Source of the DNA: Verrucomicrobiota bacterium
GTDB taxonomy: Bacteria > Pseudomonadota > Gammaproteobacteria > Nevskiales > Nevskiaceae
DNA length: 32,930 bases
Direction of reading: 5' to 3'
NCBI GenBank assembly: GCA_903970595.1
Contig: CAJCJI010000292.1
Location: 1-32,930 of the forward strand
The notes below the pieces were generated by a model. The model was not told where the DNA came from. It searched no databases and saw nothing but the letters and a program-made list of their open reading frames with translations. A program made the position numbers and the translations under genes. Positions 16,517 through 24,186 of the stretch are shown here, piece by piece. Every line of letters starts with the position of its first letter. Position 1 is the stretch's first letter.

Positions 16517-17086
16517 TCACCAGATCAGGTCGTCGGGCACCACGTAGTTCTTGTACGGATCGTTTTCGTCCGGCTGCGCCGGGGCCGCGGTGACCTGCGG
16601 GATCACGGCGCGCTCGTCGCGTTCGCGGATGCGCTCGGCGATCGGGGCGGGTACCACCTCGTAGCGTCCTTCGCAGCGCGCGATGCGCAATTCGCCCTGG
16701 ACCAGCCGGGCGCGCGTTTCGGGGCTCACCGGCAGGCGGCGGATCTTGCTGCCGTCGACAAAGTTGTAGCAGTCGTCGCTGTCCACCTTGGGCAGGCGGT
16801 TCTGCTCGACCAGTTGCTTGATTTGCGCGTGGCGCGCCTTGCGCTCGGCCTTTTCCTGCTGCTGCCGGTTGCGCTGCAGGTCCTGCGCGATCTTTTCCTC
16901 GCGGGCTTTTTGCGCCGCCTGCTGCGCGGCGAGCTGGGCGGCCCGTCTTTTTTCCTCGGATGGATTCGCCGGCTTTTTCGGCGCCCGGTCCTGGCGCTGA
17001 TGGTGGGGCTGCTTGGCTGCCTGTTCCGCCTGCTTCTTGCTGATCAGGCCGGCTTCCAACAACTGCTCGCGCAACGACATGCTCAT
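16517..17086 (-). CDS. DUF2058 family protein (YaiL-like)
   Basis: 189 residues from the ATG at 17086, giving MSMSLREQLLEAGLISKKQA, the usual N-terminus of the family; a longer frame to 17314 has no support. Residues 20-95 are highly charged and helical (many K, Q, E, R and A), likely a coiled coil. The C-terminal part has the family marks NFVDGSKIRRLPVSPETR and GELRIARCEGRYEVVPA. DUF2058 is mainly a gammaproteobacterial family annotated as nucleoprotein or polynucleotide-associated; its function is not settled. It is divergent from the SDR gene, with 197 bases between the two starts. Confidence 0.9.
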   Translation of the reverse strand: MSMSLREQLLEAGLISKKQAEQAAKQPHHQRQDRAPKKPANPSEEKRRAAQLAAQQAAQKAREEKIAQDLQRNRQQQEKAERKARHAQIKQLVEQNRLPKVDSDDCYNFVDGSKIRRLPVSPETRARLVQGELRIARCEGRYEVVPAPIAERIRERDERAVIPQVTAAPAQPDENDPYKNYVVPDDLIW

Positions 17087-17283
17087 GACATTCTCTCTGC
17101 ATTCGATAGGCCGGCGACAAGACACCCGCCGCTTCCATCCTTCACGGCGACAATCCTCCCGGTTCCGGCGCCGCGGCGCAAGCATGGAGAGTTGCCGCCT
17201 TGGTTGATGCCGCCGCCAACCCGCCGGCCGGCGCCGGGCCATAATGGGACGCGCCGGCAAGCGCGTACAACCCGGAGGAGATA

Positions 17284-18021
17284 ATGGCCGAGACTGCGGA
17301 TAAGGGCGTCGCACTGGTCATCGGCGCGGGCGACGCCACCGGCGGCGCCATCGCCAGGCGCTTCGCGCGCGAAGGCTATTTCGCCTGCGTCACGCGCCGC
17401 AGCGCCGACAAGCTGCTGCCGCTGGTGGCCCAGATCGAGGCGTTGGGCGGCCGTGCGCGCGGCTTTGCTTCGGATGCGCGCAAGGAAGAGGAGGTGGCGG
17501 CGCTGGTGCAGCAGATCGAGCAGGAAATCGGCCCGATCGAGGTGCTGGTGTTCAACATCGGCGCCAATGCGCCCTGCAGCATTCTCGAAGAGACGGCGCG
17601 CAAGTATTTCAAAATCTGGGAAATGGCCTGCTTCGGCGGCTTTCTCGCCGGCCGCGAAGTGGCCCGGCGCATGGTCGCGCGCGGGCGCGGCACCATTCTC
17701 TACACCGGGGCCACCGCCAGCCTGCGCGGCTCCGCCCACTTCGCCGCCTTTGCCGGCGCCAAGCACGCCCTGCGCGCCCTGGCGCAGAGCATGGCGCGCG
17801 AATTGGGGCCGCGTAACATCCATGTCGCCCACGTGGTGGTGGACGGCGCCATCGATACGGATTTCATCCGGACCAGCTTTCCCGAGATGTATGCGCGCAA
17901 GGAGCGGGACGGCATCCTCGATCCCGAACACATCGCCGACAACTACTGGCACCTGCATCGCCAGCCGCGCGATGCCTGGACCTTCGAGCTCGATCTGCGT
18001 CCCTGGATGGAGAAGTGGTAG
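17284..18021 (+). CDS. short-chain dehydrogenase/reductase family protein with altered active site
   Basis: 245 residues; GGAGG five bases before the ATG. The Rossmann motif is GAGDATGGAIA (14-24), a variant of TGxxxGxG. Where classical SDRs have Ser and YxxxK, this protein has TGATASLRGS and F156-A-G-A-K160: the Lys is kept, the Tyr is Phe, and the expected Ser position is about Ala143. The sequence around it (AAFAGAKHALRALAQSMARE) is otherwise strongly SDR-like. I believe this Phe form recurs in a subfamily of SDRs, but I cannot confirm that here. It may work by another mechanism or may have lost reductase activity. The HCCA isomerase gene follows by 48 bases, suggesting co-transcription. 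Confidence 0.82.
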   Translation: MAETADKGVALVIGAGDATGGAIARRFAREGYFACVTRRSADKLLPLVAQIEALGGRARGFASDARKEEEVAALVQQIEQEIGPIEVLVFNIGANAPCSILEETARKYFKIWEMACFGGFLAGREVARRMVARGRGTILYTGATASLRGSAHFAAFAGAKHALRALAQSMARELGPRNIHVAHVVVDGAIDTDFIRTSFPEMYARKERDGILDPEHIADNYWHLHRQPRDAWTFELDLRPWMEKW

Positions 18022-18069
18022 ACGGCGCATGCGGCCAAGGCGCCTGCGCGGGATGAAACGGAGCATTGC

Positions 18070-18666
18070 ATGAGCAAGGGCATCGAGTTCTATTTCGACT
18101 TCGGCAGTCCCGCCGCCTACCTGGCCAGCACCCAGCTGCCGCGGATCGCCGCCGCGGCCGGCGCGGAGCTGATCTACAAGCCGGTGCTGCTGGGCGGCAT
18201 CTTCCAGGCCACCGGCAATGTCTCCCCGGTGACCGTGCCGGCCAAGGGCAGGTACATGATGATCGACCTGCAGCGCTACGCCGCGCGCTACGGCGTGCCG
18301 CTGGTGTTCAATCCGCAGTTCCCCATCAATACCCTGCAGCTGATGCGCTGCGCCATCGGCGCGCAGCTGAGTCAGCCGGCGCGCTTCCCGGCCCTGGTGG
18401 AAGCCCTGTACCACGCCATGTTCGGACAAGGCCGCAACCTCGGTGATCCGGCCGTGCTCGGCCCGATCCTGACCGAGGCCGGTTTCGATGCCGCCGCCAT
18501 CGTCGCCGGCGGCACCGACCCTGTGGTCAAGGACCGGCTGAAGCAGGAAACCGAGGCCGCGGTGAAGCGCGGCCTGTTCGGCGTGCCGGCGATGTTTGGG
18601 GACGGCGCGATGTTCTTCGGCCAGGACCGGCTGGATTTTGTGCGCGAGGCTCTCGGGCGGCTTTAA
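18070..18666 (+). CDS. 2-hydroxychromene-2-carboxylate isomerase / GST-kappa family protein
   Basis: 198 residues of the DsbA-like thioredoxin fold. The family marks are YFDFGSPAAYLASTQLP near the N-terminus (its Ser is the glutathione-contacting residue), LLGGIFQATGNVSP, the NPQFPINTLQLMR block, and GVPAMFGDGAMFFGQDRLDF at the C-terminus. Members isomerise 2-hydroxychromene-2-carboxylate with glutathione in naphthalene breakdown, but many homologues outside naphthalene pathways have unknown substrates. No naphthalene genes are nearby. GGAG precedes the ATG. The neighbouring SDR and acyl-CoA synthetase on the same strand suggest a catabolic run for an aromatic, steroid or lipid compound. Confidence 0.88.
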   Translation: MSKGIEFYFDFGSPAAYLASTQLPRIAAAAGAELIYKPVLLGGIFQATGNVSPVTVPAKGRYMMIDLQRYAARYGVPLVFNPQFPINTLQLMRCAIGAQLSQPARFPALVEALYHAMFGQGRNLGDPAVLGPILTEAGFDAAAIVAGGTDPVVKDRLKQETEAAVKRGLFGVPAMFGDGAMFFGQDRLDFVREALGRL

Positions 18667-18751
18667 CTTGGGATTATGCTGTCGGGCGCGCCCGCAGGCG
18701 CAGCCCGATCCATTCAAAATTTCCCTAATAAAGGCAGCACTGGAGGAGTCG

Positions 18752-20437
18752 ATGAGTTCAAGCCCGGACAAGACCAATCTGCTGAACTGCCTCCACTATT
18801 GGGAGCGTTATACGCCGGAGGCGGTATACTTGACCCAGCCCTTCCCGGGCGGCCGCGTGGTGGACTACAGCTGGCGCGAGGTGGCGGACCAGGCGCGGCG
18901 CATGGCCGCGTATCTGCAGGGCCTGGATCTGCCGCAAGGCAGCAGCATCGCCCTGCTCGGCAGGAACAGCGCGCACTGGATCATGGCGGACCTCGCCATC
19001 TGGATGGCCGGCCATGTCAGCGTGCCGCTGTACCCCACGCTGAACGCCGAGACCGCCCGTTACATCCTGCAGCACTGCCAGGCCCGGCTGCTGTTCCTCG
19101 GCAAGATGGACGGCACCACCGACGGCTGGCACGAACTGCGGCACGCCCTGCCGGAAGACCTGCCGACGATCGCGCTGCCGATGTCGCCACGCAAGGACCT
19201 GCCGCAGTGGGATGAGTTGATCAAGCATAGCCAGCCGCTGGAGCAATTCGTGCCGCGCGGCGCCGAGGTCCTGGCCACCGTCGTCTACACCTCCGGCAGC
19301 ACCGGCCAGCCCAAGGGCGTCATGCACGGTTTCCGCTCCATGACCGCCGGGCAATCGGGTGTCAGCGCCCTGTTCGATATCACCCAGGACGATCGCATGC
19401 TGTCCTATCTGCCGCTGGCGCACGTGGCGGAGCGCGCGGCGGTGGAGTGCGGCTCCCTGTATTTCGGCTTCCGCGTGTACTTTGCCGACAAGCTGGATAC
19501 CTTTCAGCAGGACCTCAGGCGCGCGCGGCCGACCATCTTCTTCTCGGTGCCGCGGCTGTGGACCAAGTTCTACCTGGGGGTCAACGACAAGCTGTCGCCC
19601 GCCAAACAGCGTCTGCTGTTCCGCCTGCCGCTGGTGTCGCGCCTGGTGAAGAGGAAAATCCTCCGGGAAATGGGCCTGGACCACGTGCGTTTCGCGCTTA
19701 CCGGCGCGGCGCCGCTGCCGCCGGAGATCATCGAGTGGTACCGCCGCCTCGGCCTGGAGCTGCTCGAGGTCTACGGCATGACCGAAAACTTCGCCAACTC
19801 CCATATCAGCCGGCCGGGGCTGGTGCGGATCGGCTACGTCGGCAGCGCCACGGTGGGCACGTTGTGCCGCATCGCCGAAAACGGCGAGGTGGAGGTAAAA
19901 AGCCCCGGCCAGATGCTCGGCTACTACAAGATGCCGGAAAGGACCGCGGAAGACCTCACCGCGGACGGCTACTTCAGGACCGGCGACCGCGGCGAAATCG
20001 ACGAGAAAGGGCGCCTGCGCATCACCGGCCGGGTCAAGGAGCTGTTCAAGACCAGCAAGGGCAAGTACATCGCCCCGGTGCCGATCGAGAACAAGCTCAA
20101 CCACCCCAGGATCGAGGTCAGCTGCGTCACCGGTCCCACCCAGCCGCAGCCCTTCGTGCTGCTGATGCCCTCGCCGGACGCGCAGAAGCAGCTGCGCGAC
20201 GGCGCCCTCAGCCGCGAGGCCCTGGGCCGTGAATTCGCCAGCCTGCTGGATCAGGTCAATGCCACCCTGGAGGACCACGAGAAGCTCGACTATGCCGTGG
20301 TGGTGAAAGAGCAGTGGACCATGGAGAACGGCTTCCTCACGCCGACCATGAAAATCCGGCGCAGCGTGATCGAGGAGCACTACCTGCCGCAGGCGGAACA
20401 GTGGAAGCAGGCGGGTAACACGGTGGTGTGGGAATGA
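18752..20437 (+). CDS. long-chain acyl-CoA synthetase (AMP-forming)
   Basis: 561 residues from the ATG at 18752, which follows TGGAGGAG; the open frame begins further upstream, inside the previous gene, and that part is ignored. The ATP/AMP signature YTSGSTGQPKG is at 179-189 and YGMTE at 341-345. Asp412 lies in TGDRGEID, and the A8 hinge region is RLRITGRVKELFKTSKGKYI. The KELFKTSKGKYIAP form is typical of long-chain fatty acyl-CoA ligases of the FadD15/ACSL type rather than short-chain enzymes. It activates a carboxylic acid (fatty acid or possibly a steroid side chain) to its CoA ester in the cytoplasm or at the membrane, which could feed beta-oxidation or the WS/DGAT at 6816-8237. Confidence 0.92.
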   Translation: MSSSPDKTNLLNCLHYWERYTPEAVYLTQPFPGGRVVDYSWREVADQARRMAAYLQGLDLPQGSSIALLGRNSAHWIMADLAIWMAGHVSVPLYPTLNAETARYILQHCQARLLFLGKMDGTTDGWHELRHALPEDLPTIALPMSPRKDLPQWDELIKHSQPLEQFVPRGAEVLATVVYTSGSTGQPKGVMHGFRSMTAGQSGVSALFDITQDDRMLSYLPLAHVAERAAVECGSLYFGFRVYFADKLDTFQQDLRRARPTIFFSVPRLWTKFYLGVNDKLSPAKQRLLFRLPLVSRLVKRKILREMGLDHVRFALTGAAPLPPEIIEWYRRLGLELLEVYGMTENFANSHISRPGLVRIGYVGSATVGTLCRIAENGEVEVKSPGQMLGYYKMPERTAEDLTADGYFRTGDRGEIDEKGRLRITGRVKELFKTSKGKYIAPVPIENKLNHPRIEVSCVTGPTQPQPFVLLMPSPDAQKQLRDGALSREALGREFASLLDQVNATLEDHEKLDYAVVVKEQWTMENGFLTPTMKIRRSVIEEHYLPQAEQWKQAGNTVVWE

Positions 20438-20468
20438 ACCTTAAAGGAAACAATCGGGGGATCGCCCC

Positions 20469-20576
20469 ATGAATCTGCGCATGGATATGGCCGGCGATTT
20501 GAGCGCGGCCGGGAAATTCCTCGAAGGCGGCATCTACCAGCTTCGTTCGGTGCAGCCGCCGCCTAAGCGGGCCTGA
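20469..20576 (+). CDS. possible 35-residue small protein
   Basis: An ATG at 20469 opens 35 codons (starting MNLRMDMAGDLSAAGKFLEG, ending PPPKRA) in the 160-base gap between the acyl-CoA synthetase and the convergent monooxygenase. A GGGGG lies 9 to 13 bases upstream and could serve as a ribosome site. It has no recognisable family, and a chance frame or a gene relic is equally likely. Confidence 0.25.
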   Translation: MNLRMDMAGDLSAAGKFLEGGIYQLRSVQPPPKRA

Positions 20577-20597
20577 TCCGGGCTTGATAGGGGGCGC

Positions 20598-22118
20598 TCA
20601 GGCCGTGCGCGCGGCCCGAACCTCCAGCGGCAGCGGAATCAATTGATAGTCGTCCGGGTTTGGCACGCGCAGGCGCCGGCCGTATTCGCTCATGTAGCCG
20701 ACCCAGTTGTTGGTGTTGCGTCCGTCCAGTCCGATGTACCAGCTATGGCAGCCGGATTCATAGGTGGTGCCGCGATTGCGTTGCTGCACTTCCCGGTTGA
20801 AGTCCCGCTGCACGGCTTCGTGCACCTGCATCGAACGCAGGTCCTGCTGCTGCAATAGCTGCACGCACTGGGCGATGTAGCGCGCCTGCGCCTCCAGCAT
20901 GTAAATGATCGAGCCGGCGCCGAGATTGGTGTTGGGGCCGTAGAGCATGAAGAAATTGGGAAAGCCCGCGACGCTCACGCCCAGGTAGGCCTCGGCGCCG
21001 TCGCGCCAGCGTTCGCGCAGCGACTGGCCGTTCAGGCCCTTGAGCTCCATCGGCGCCAGGAACTGCGCGGCGGCGAAGCCGGTGCCGTAGACGATGGCGT
21101 CGACGGCATAGCGGGTTCCGTCCCTGGTTTGCACGCCGTCCGAGGTGATCTCGGCAATGGCCTCTGTGACCAGCGTCAGCTTGGGGCTGGCCAGGGCGGG
21201 CAGCCAGTCGTTGGAGAGCAGGGTGCGCTTGCAGCCCACCGGAAAATCCGGGGTGAGCTTGCGCCGCAGTGCGGCGTCGCGCACCTGCACCCGCATCAGC
21301 ACCCTGGCCAGGGACTGCATCACGCCGTCGGCCAGGCGGCTGAGCAGGCCGCGGGCGATCATCGAGGAGGCGAGGAATTCGATCAGCCAGAAAATACGCC
21401 GCCGGTCGAGGTCGTAAAGGACCGGAAAGCGCCGCAGCAGCATGCGCTCGAAGGCGCTGAACTTGCGGTCGAACTTGGGGATGCACCAGCCCGGGGAGCG
21501 CTGGAACAGGACGATCCGCTGGGCCTGTTTGAGCAGTTCCGGCACGAACTGCACGGCGCTGGCGCCGCTGCCGATCACCGCCACGGTCTTGCCGCCGAAG
21601 TCGTAGCCATGATCCCAGCGCGCGGAGTGGAAGGCGCGGCCGGCGAAGCGCTGCATGCCGGGGATGTCGGGAAAGGCCGGGCGGTGCAACTGGCCGACCG
21701 CCGATACCAGCACGGCCGCTTCAACCACGCTGCCGTCGCCGAACTGAACCCGCCACACACCCTGCTCCGCGTCGTACTGCGCCCCGGCGACTTCCTTGCC
21801 GAAGCTGAAATGGCGCAGCAGGTCATGCTTTTGTGCCACCAGGCGGGCGTAGTCGAGGATTTCCGACTGCTTGCCGTAGCGGCAGGACCAGGGATAGTGC
21901 GGCTCGAAGGAAAACGAATACAGGTGCGAAGGGATATCGCAGGCGGCACCGGGGTAGGTGTTCTCGCGCCAGACCCCGCCCAGGTCGGCGGCCTTCTCGA
22001 AAATCGTGAAGGATTCGATCCCGGCCCGCTTCAGGTAATAGGCCATGCTGAGCCCGCCCAGGCCGCCGCCGATGATGGCGATGGTCCGGTTCTGCTTGGC
22101 GCTGCCGTCTGGGGCCAT
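20598..22118 (-). CDS. flavin-containing monooxygenase, type I Baeyer-Villiger-like
   Basis: 506 residues; AGGGTGGAGG directly before the ATG. There are two dinucleotide-binding motifs: GGGLGG at 17-22 for FAD and GSGASA at 183-188 for NADPH. Between them is F158-A-G-R-A-F-H164-S-A-R-W168, an exact fit to the Baeyer-Villiger fingerprint FxGxxxHxxxW, followed by Asp. ENTYPGAACDIPSHLYSFSF is also typical of this group. Such enzymes insert oxygen next to a ketone or oxidise N or S atoms, using NADPH and O2. In this setting a cyclic or steroid ketone is a reasonable but unproven substrate. It is convergent with the acyl-CoA synthetase. Confidence 0.9.
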   Translation of the reverse strand: MAPDGSAKQNRTIAIIGGGLGGLSMAYYLKRAGIESFTIFEKAADLGGVWRENTYPGAACDIPSHLYSFSFEPHYPWSCRYGKQSEILDYARLVAQKHDLLRHFSFGKEVAGAQYDAEQGVWRVQFGDGSVVEAAVLVSAVGQLHRPAFPDIPGMQRFAGRAFHSARWDHGYDFGGKTVAVIGSGASAVQFVPELLKQAQRIVLFQRSPGWCIPKFDRKFSAFERMLLRRFPVLYDLDRRRIFWLIEFLASSMIARGLLSRLADGVMQSLARVLMRVQVRDAALRRKLTPDFPVGCKRTLLSNDWLPALASPKLTLVTEAIAEITSDGVQTRDGTRYAVDAIVYGTGFAAAQFLAPMELKGLNGQSLRERWRDGAEAYLGVSVAGFPNFFMLYGPNTNLGAGSIIYMLEAQARYIAQCVQLLQQQDLRSMQVHEAVQRDFNREVQQRNRGTTYESGCHSWYIGLDGRNTNNWVGYMSEYGRRLRVPNPDDYQLIPLPLEVRAARTA

Positions 22119-22204
22119 CCTCCACCCTGCGCACAGTCATGGCGTTATGGGACGCGCCGATTATCGTATACCCCGGCGGGCCGGAAGGGCAGTTGGGCCT
22201 GCCG

Positions 22205-22597
22205 CTAAGGCGTCGGCACAGCCTCGCAGACGCCGGTCTGGGTTTCCACCAGGCAGCCGGATTCCAGGTGATAGTTGAACGCGCCGGTACTGCTATCCAG
22301 CGTGGCGTCGCGGCCGGCCGTGCCGGCCCCCCATTTTTGCAGCGTGACGACCTTGCCGTCGGTGGTGACGGGGCCGGTCATATGGTCGGACCTCCAGACC
22401 TTCTGCTCCAGGTCGATGTCTAGCGGGGAATGATCCTGGATCGGGGCGATCGTTCCGGGGCAGTGGCTGGGACCAAAGGTCATGGTGGTGTTGCACTTGA
22501 AGTGCAACTGGCTCTGGGCCTGGGCGGCGGCGCAGCAGGCCAAGGCCGACGCGGCCAGCAAAGGCCTGAAGCTTTGCATCCTGAGCGAGGCTTTCAT
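22205..22597 (-). CDS. small secreted protein, unknown
   Basis: 130 residues. A signal peptide (FRPLLAASALACCAAAQAQ, cleavage about residue 28) is followed by about 100 residues with four cysteines (in HFKCN, PSHCPG, SGCLVE and TGVCEA). The mature part looks beta-rich. I do not recognise a family. An in-frame Met at residue 7 is an alternative start. It stands alone on the minus strand between the monooxygenase and DusB genes. Confidence 0.65.
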   Translation of the reverse strand: MKASLRMQSFRPLLAASALACCAAAQAQSQLHFKCNTTMTFGPSHCPGTIAPIQDHSPLDIDLEQKVWRSDHMTGPVTTDGKVVTLQKWGAGTAGRDATLDSSTGAFNYHLESGCLVETQTGVCEAVPTP

Positions 22598-22693
22598 GCC
22601 CTGTGCCTGCGTTGATAGTGTGCTAAAAAAGTAGCAAGCAGCTTGCCAAGATGAAGCGGCAAGCAGCCGCAGCCTCGATTGTGCGCCGAAATC

Positions 22694-23680
22694 TCAGGCC
22701 GCCTGCGCCAATCTCCCTGGATCGAGGTCGAAAAAGCCGCAGACCAGCTGCCGCTGCAGCGGCGCGCTATCGACCCGGTTGACCGCCTGCCAGAACGCCT
22801 CGCTGCCGGCATGGCTGCGGCAGTACCACTGGATATGCTTGCGCGCCACGCGCAATCCCGCGGCTTCGCCGTAGAGTTCGTACAGCGCATCCAGGTGCTG
22901 CAGCAACAGGCCGCCGACCTGCCGCGGCGACGGGGCCGGCAGTCGTTCACCGGTGGCGAGGAAATGCGCGATCTCGCGGAAGATCCAGGGACGGCCCTGC
23001 GCGGCGCGGCCGATCATCAGGCCGTCGGCGCCGGTGTGGCGCAGCACTTCGCGCGCCTTTTCCGGCGTGTCGATATCGCCGTTGGCCCACAGCGGGATGC
23101 GCACGGCCTGCTTGATCGCGGCGATGGTGTCGTATTCGGCCGCGCCGGCATACAACTCCTCGCGCGTGCGGCCATGCACGGCCAGCGCCGCGATGCCGCA
23201 GTCCTCGGCGATCCGCGCCACTGCCGGACCGTTGCGATGGGCGCGGGCCCAGCCGGTGCGCATTTTCAAGCTCACCGGCACCGGCACCGCGCGCACCACC
23301 GCCGAGCAGATGCGCGCCACCAGCGCCTCATCCCGCATCAGCGCCGATCCGGCCTCGGCGTTGCAGACCTTCTTCGCCGGGCAGCCCATGTTGATGTCGA
23401 TGATCTGCGCGCCCTGCGCCACGTTGTGGCGCGCCGCCTCGGCCAGGCGCAGCGGGTCGGCGCCGGCGATCTGCACCGCGATCAGGCCGGGCTCGCCGCT
23501 GTGGTTCATGCGGCTGCGCGACTTGGGCGTGCTCCAGAAGCGCGGATCGTCGATCGTCATCTCCGACGCCGCCAGACCCGCACCCAGGCGCTTGCACAGG
23601 ATGCGGAACGCGCGGTCGGTGACGCCGGCCATGGGGGCCAGCGCCAGCGCCGGTTCGATGAGGTAGGGGCCAATCCGCAT
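22694..23680 (-). CDS. dusB: tRNA-dihydrouridine synthase, DusB type
   Basis: 328 residues from the ATG at 23680, matching the family start MRIGPYLIEPALALAPMAGV. The FMN/TIM-barrel marks are APMAGVTD, VQIAGADP and IDINMGCPAKKVCNAEAGSA with the catalytic Cys100. Later marks include HGRTREELY, PLWANGDIDTPE and DGLMIGRAAQGRPWIF. The NMGCPAKKV block and ASEMTxxDPRxW favour DusB over DusA or DusC. It reduces specific uridines in the tRNA D-loop with NADPH. In many gammaproteobacteria dusB sits directly before fis; no fis gene is seen here. Function is confident, subtype fairly so. Confidence 0.92.
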   Translation of the reverse strand: MRIGPYLIEPALALAPMAGVTDRAFRILCKRLGAGLAASEMTIDDPRFWSTPKSRSRMNHSGEPGLIAVQIAGADPLRLAEAARHNVAQGAQIIDINMGCPAKKVCNAEAGSALMRDEALVARICSAVVRAVPVPVSLKMRTGWARAHRNGPAVARIAEDCGIAALAVHGRTREELYAGAAEYDTIAAIKQAVRIPLWANGDIDTPEKAREVLRHTGADGLMIGRAAQGRPWIFREIAHFLATGERLPAPSPRQVGGLLLQHLDALYELYGEAAGLRVARKHIQWYCRSHAGSEAFWQAVNRVDSAPLQRQLVCGFFDLDPGRLAQAA

Positions 23681-23750
23681 GGTCTTATTGTCGCCGATTG
23701 GCCGGCCGTTCGGGACAGAGCGAGCGGCAATGTGCCGCCCGCCCAGGCGC

Positions 23751-23975
23751 TCACTCCCGCTTGTAGACGATTTTCTTGGCGCCGCCCTCACAGGAGCCGA
23801 CCACCTTCTGCTCCTTGACCTCGGCGGCCGGCACCACGCTGAGCGTGTAAGTCTTCACCCCGTGCGCCTTGATCTTGGCGTCGATCTTGTCTTTCACGGC
23901 GTCGCAAGGCGTCGCCCAGGCCGCGGCGGAGGCGATGGCAAGCAATAAGGCAATAATGGCTTGGTTGTATTTCAT
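23751..23975 (-). CDS. DUF1161 small exported protein
   Basis: 74 residues from the ATG at 23975, with AGGGAG seven bases upstream. The signal peptide (IIALLLAIASAAAWA) is cleaved about residue 22. The mature 52 residues have the DUF1161 pattern: CDAVKDKIDAKIKAHGVKTY, then VVGSCEGGAKKIVYKR, with two conserved Cys that can pair. The family is small, periplasmic and uncharacterised. A promoter and a 5' hairpin are visible upstream. It ends 70 bases before dusB and could be read together with it. Confidence 0.88.
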   Translation of the reverse strand: MKYNQAIIALLLAIASAAAWATPCDAVKDKIDAKIKAHGVKTYTLSVVPAAEVKEQKVVGSCEGGAKKIVYKRE

Positions 23976-24000
23976 GGCAAATCTCCCTGGTTCGTCACTG

Positions 24001-24019
24001 CGGTGCTCCCAAAGCACCG
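24001..24019 (-). other. 5' leader hairpin of the DUF1161 transcript
   Basis: CGGTGCT and AGCACCG form a 7-bp stem with a 5-base loop. It falls at the expected start of the transcript from the promoter at 24027-24054, so the mRNA would begin with a stem-loop, an arrangement known to slow decay. Confidence 0.4.
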
Positions 24020-24026
24020 GATGCCC

Positions 24027-24054
24027 AATGTAGCAAGCTGCGGCGTAATCTCAA
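24027..24054 (-). promoter_or_regulatory. sigma-70-type promoter for the DUF1161 gene
   Basis: On the minus strand TTGAGA (-35, 5 of 6) is followed by 16 bases and TACATT (-10, 4 of 6) preceded by TGC, an extended -10. The predicted start of transcription is near 24020, giving a leader of about 45 bases. Confidence 0.55.
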
Positions 24055-24116
24055 TACCGGTGACATGAAATTTCCAGGCCAATCACGCCGGGAAGGTGCG
24101 GCAGCACACCCCGAAT

Positions 24117-24145
24117 CTGCCAAATTCACTCAAGCACCGTATAAT
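24117..24145 (+). promoter_or_regulatory. sigma-70-type promoter for the TetR-family gene
   Basis: A perfect TATAAT at 24140-24145 lies 17 bases after CTGCCA (4 of 6 to TTGACA). Transcription would start near 24152, just before the operator-like palindrome. Confidence 0.65.
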
Positions 24146-24159
24146 TACCCGGAAAGCAG

Positions 24160-24179
24160 TTGATTGAATGATCAATCAA
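24160..24179. promoter_or_regulatory. operator-like palindrome before the TetR-family gene
   Basis: TTGATTGA-ATGA-TCAATCAA is a perfect 8-bp inverted repeat with a 4-base centre. It lies between the TATAAT promoter and the ribosome site of the TetR gene. This is the expected place and shape for an autorepressor site. Confidence 0.7.
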
Positions 24180-24186
24180 GGATACG

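Noticed and set aside
18070-18666. Naphthalene degradation gene nahD
   Set aside because: The family fits, but no ring dioxygenase or other nah genes are nearby, so the specific name is not justified.
17083-18777. 564-codon minus-strand frame opposite the SDR and HCCA isomerase genes
   Set aside because: It crosses two well-supported plus-strand genes and shows no domain.
18758-20380. 540-codon minus-strand open frame opposite the acyl-CoA synthetase gene
   Set aside because: Antisense shadow: the composition is rich in His, Gln, Arg and Val as expected from reversed codons, with no domain.
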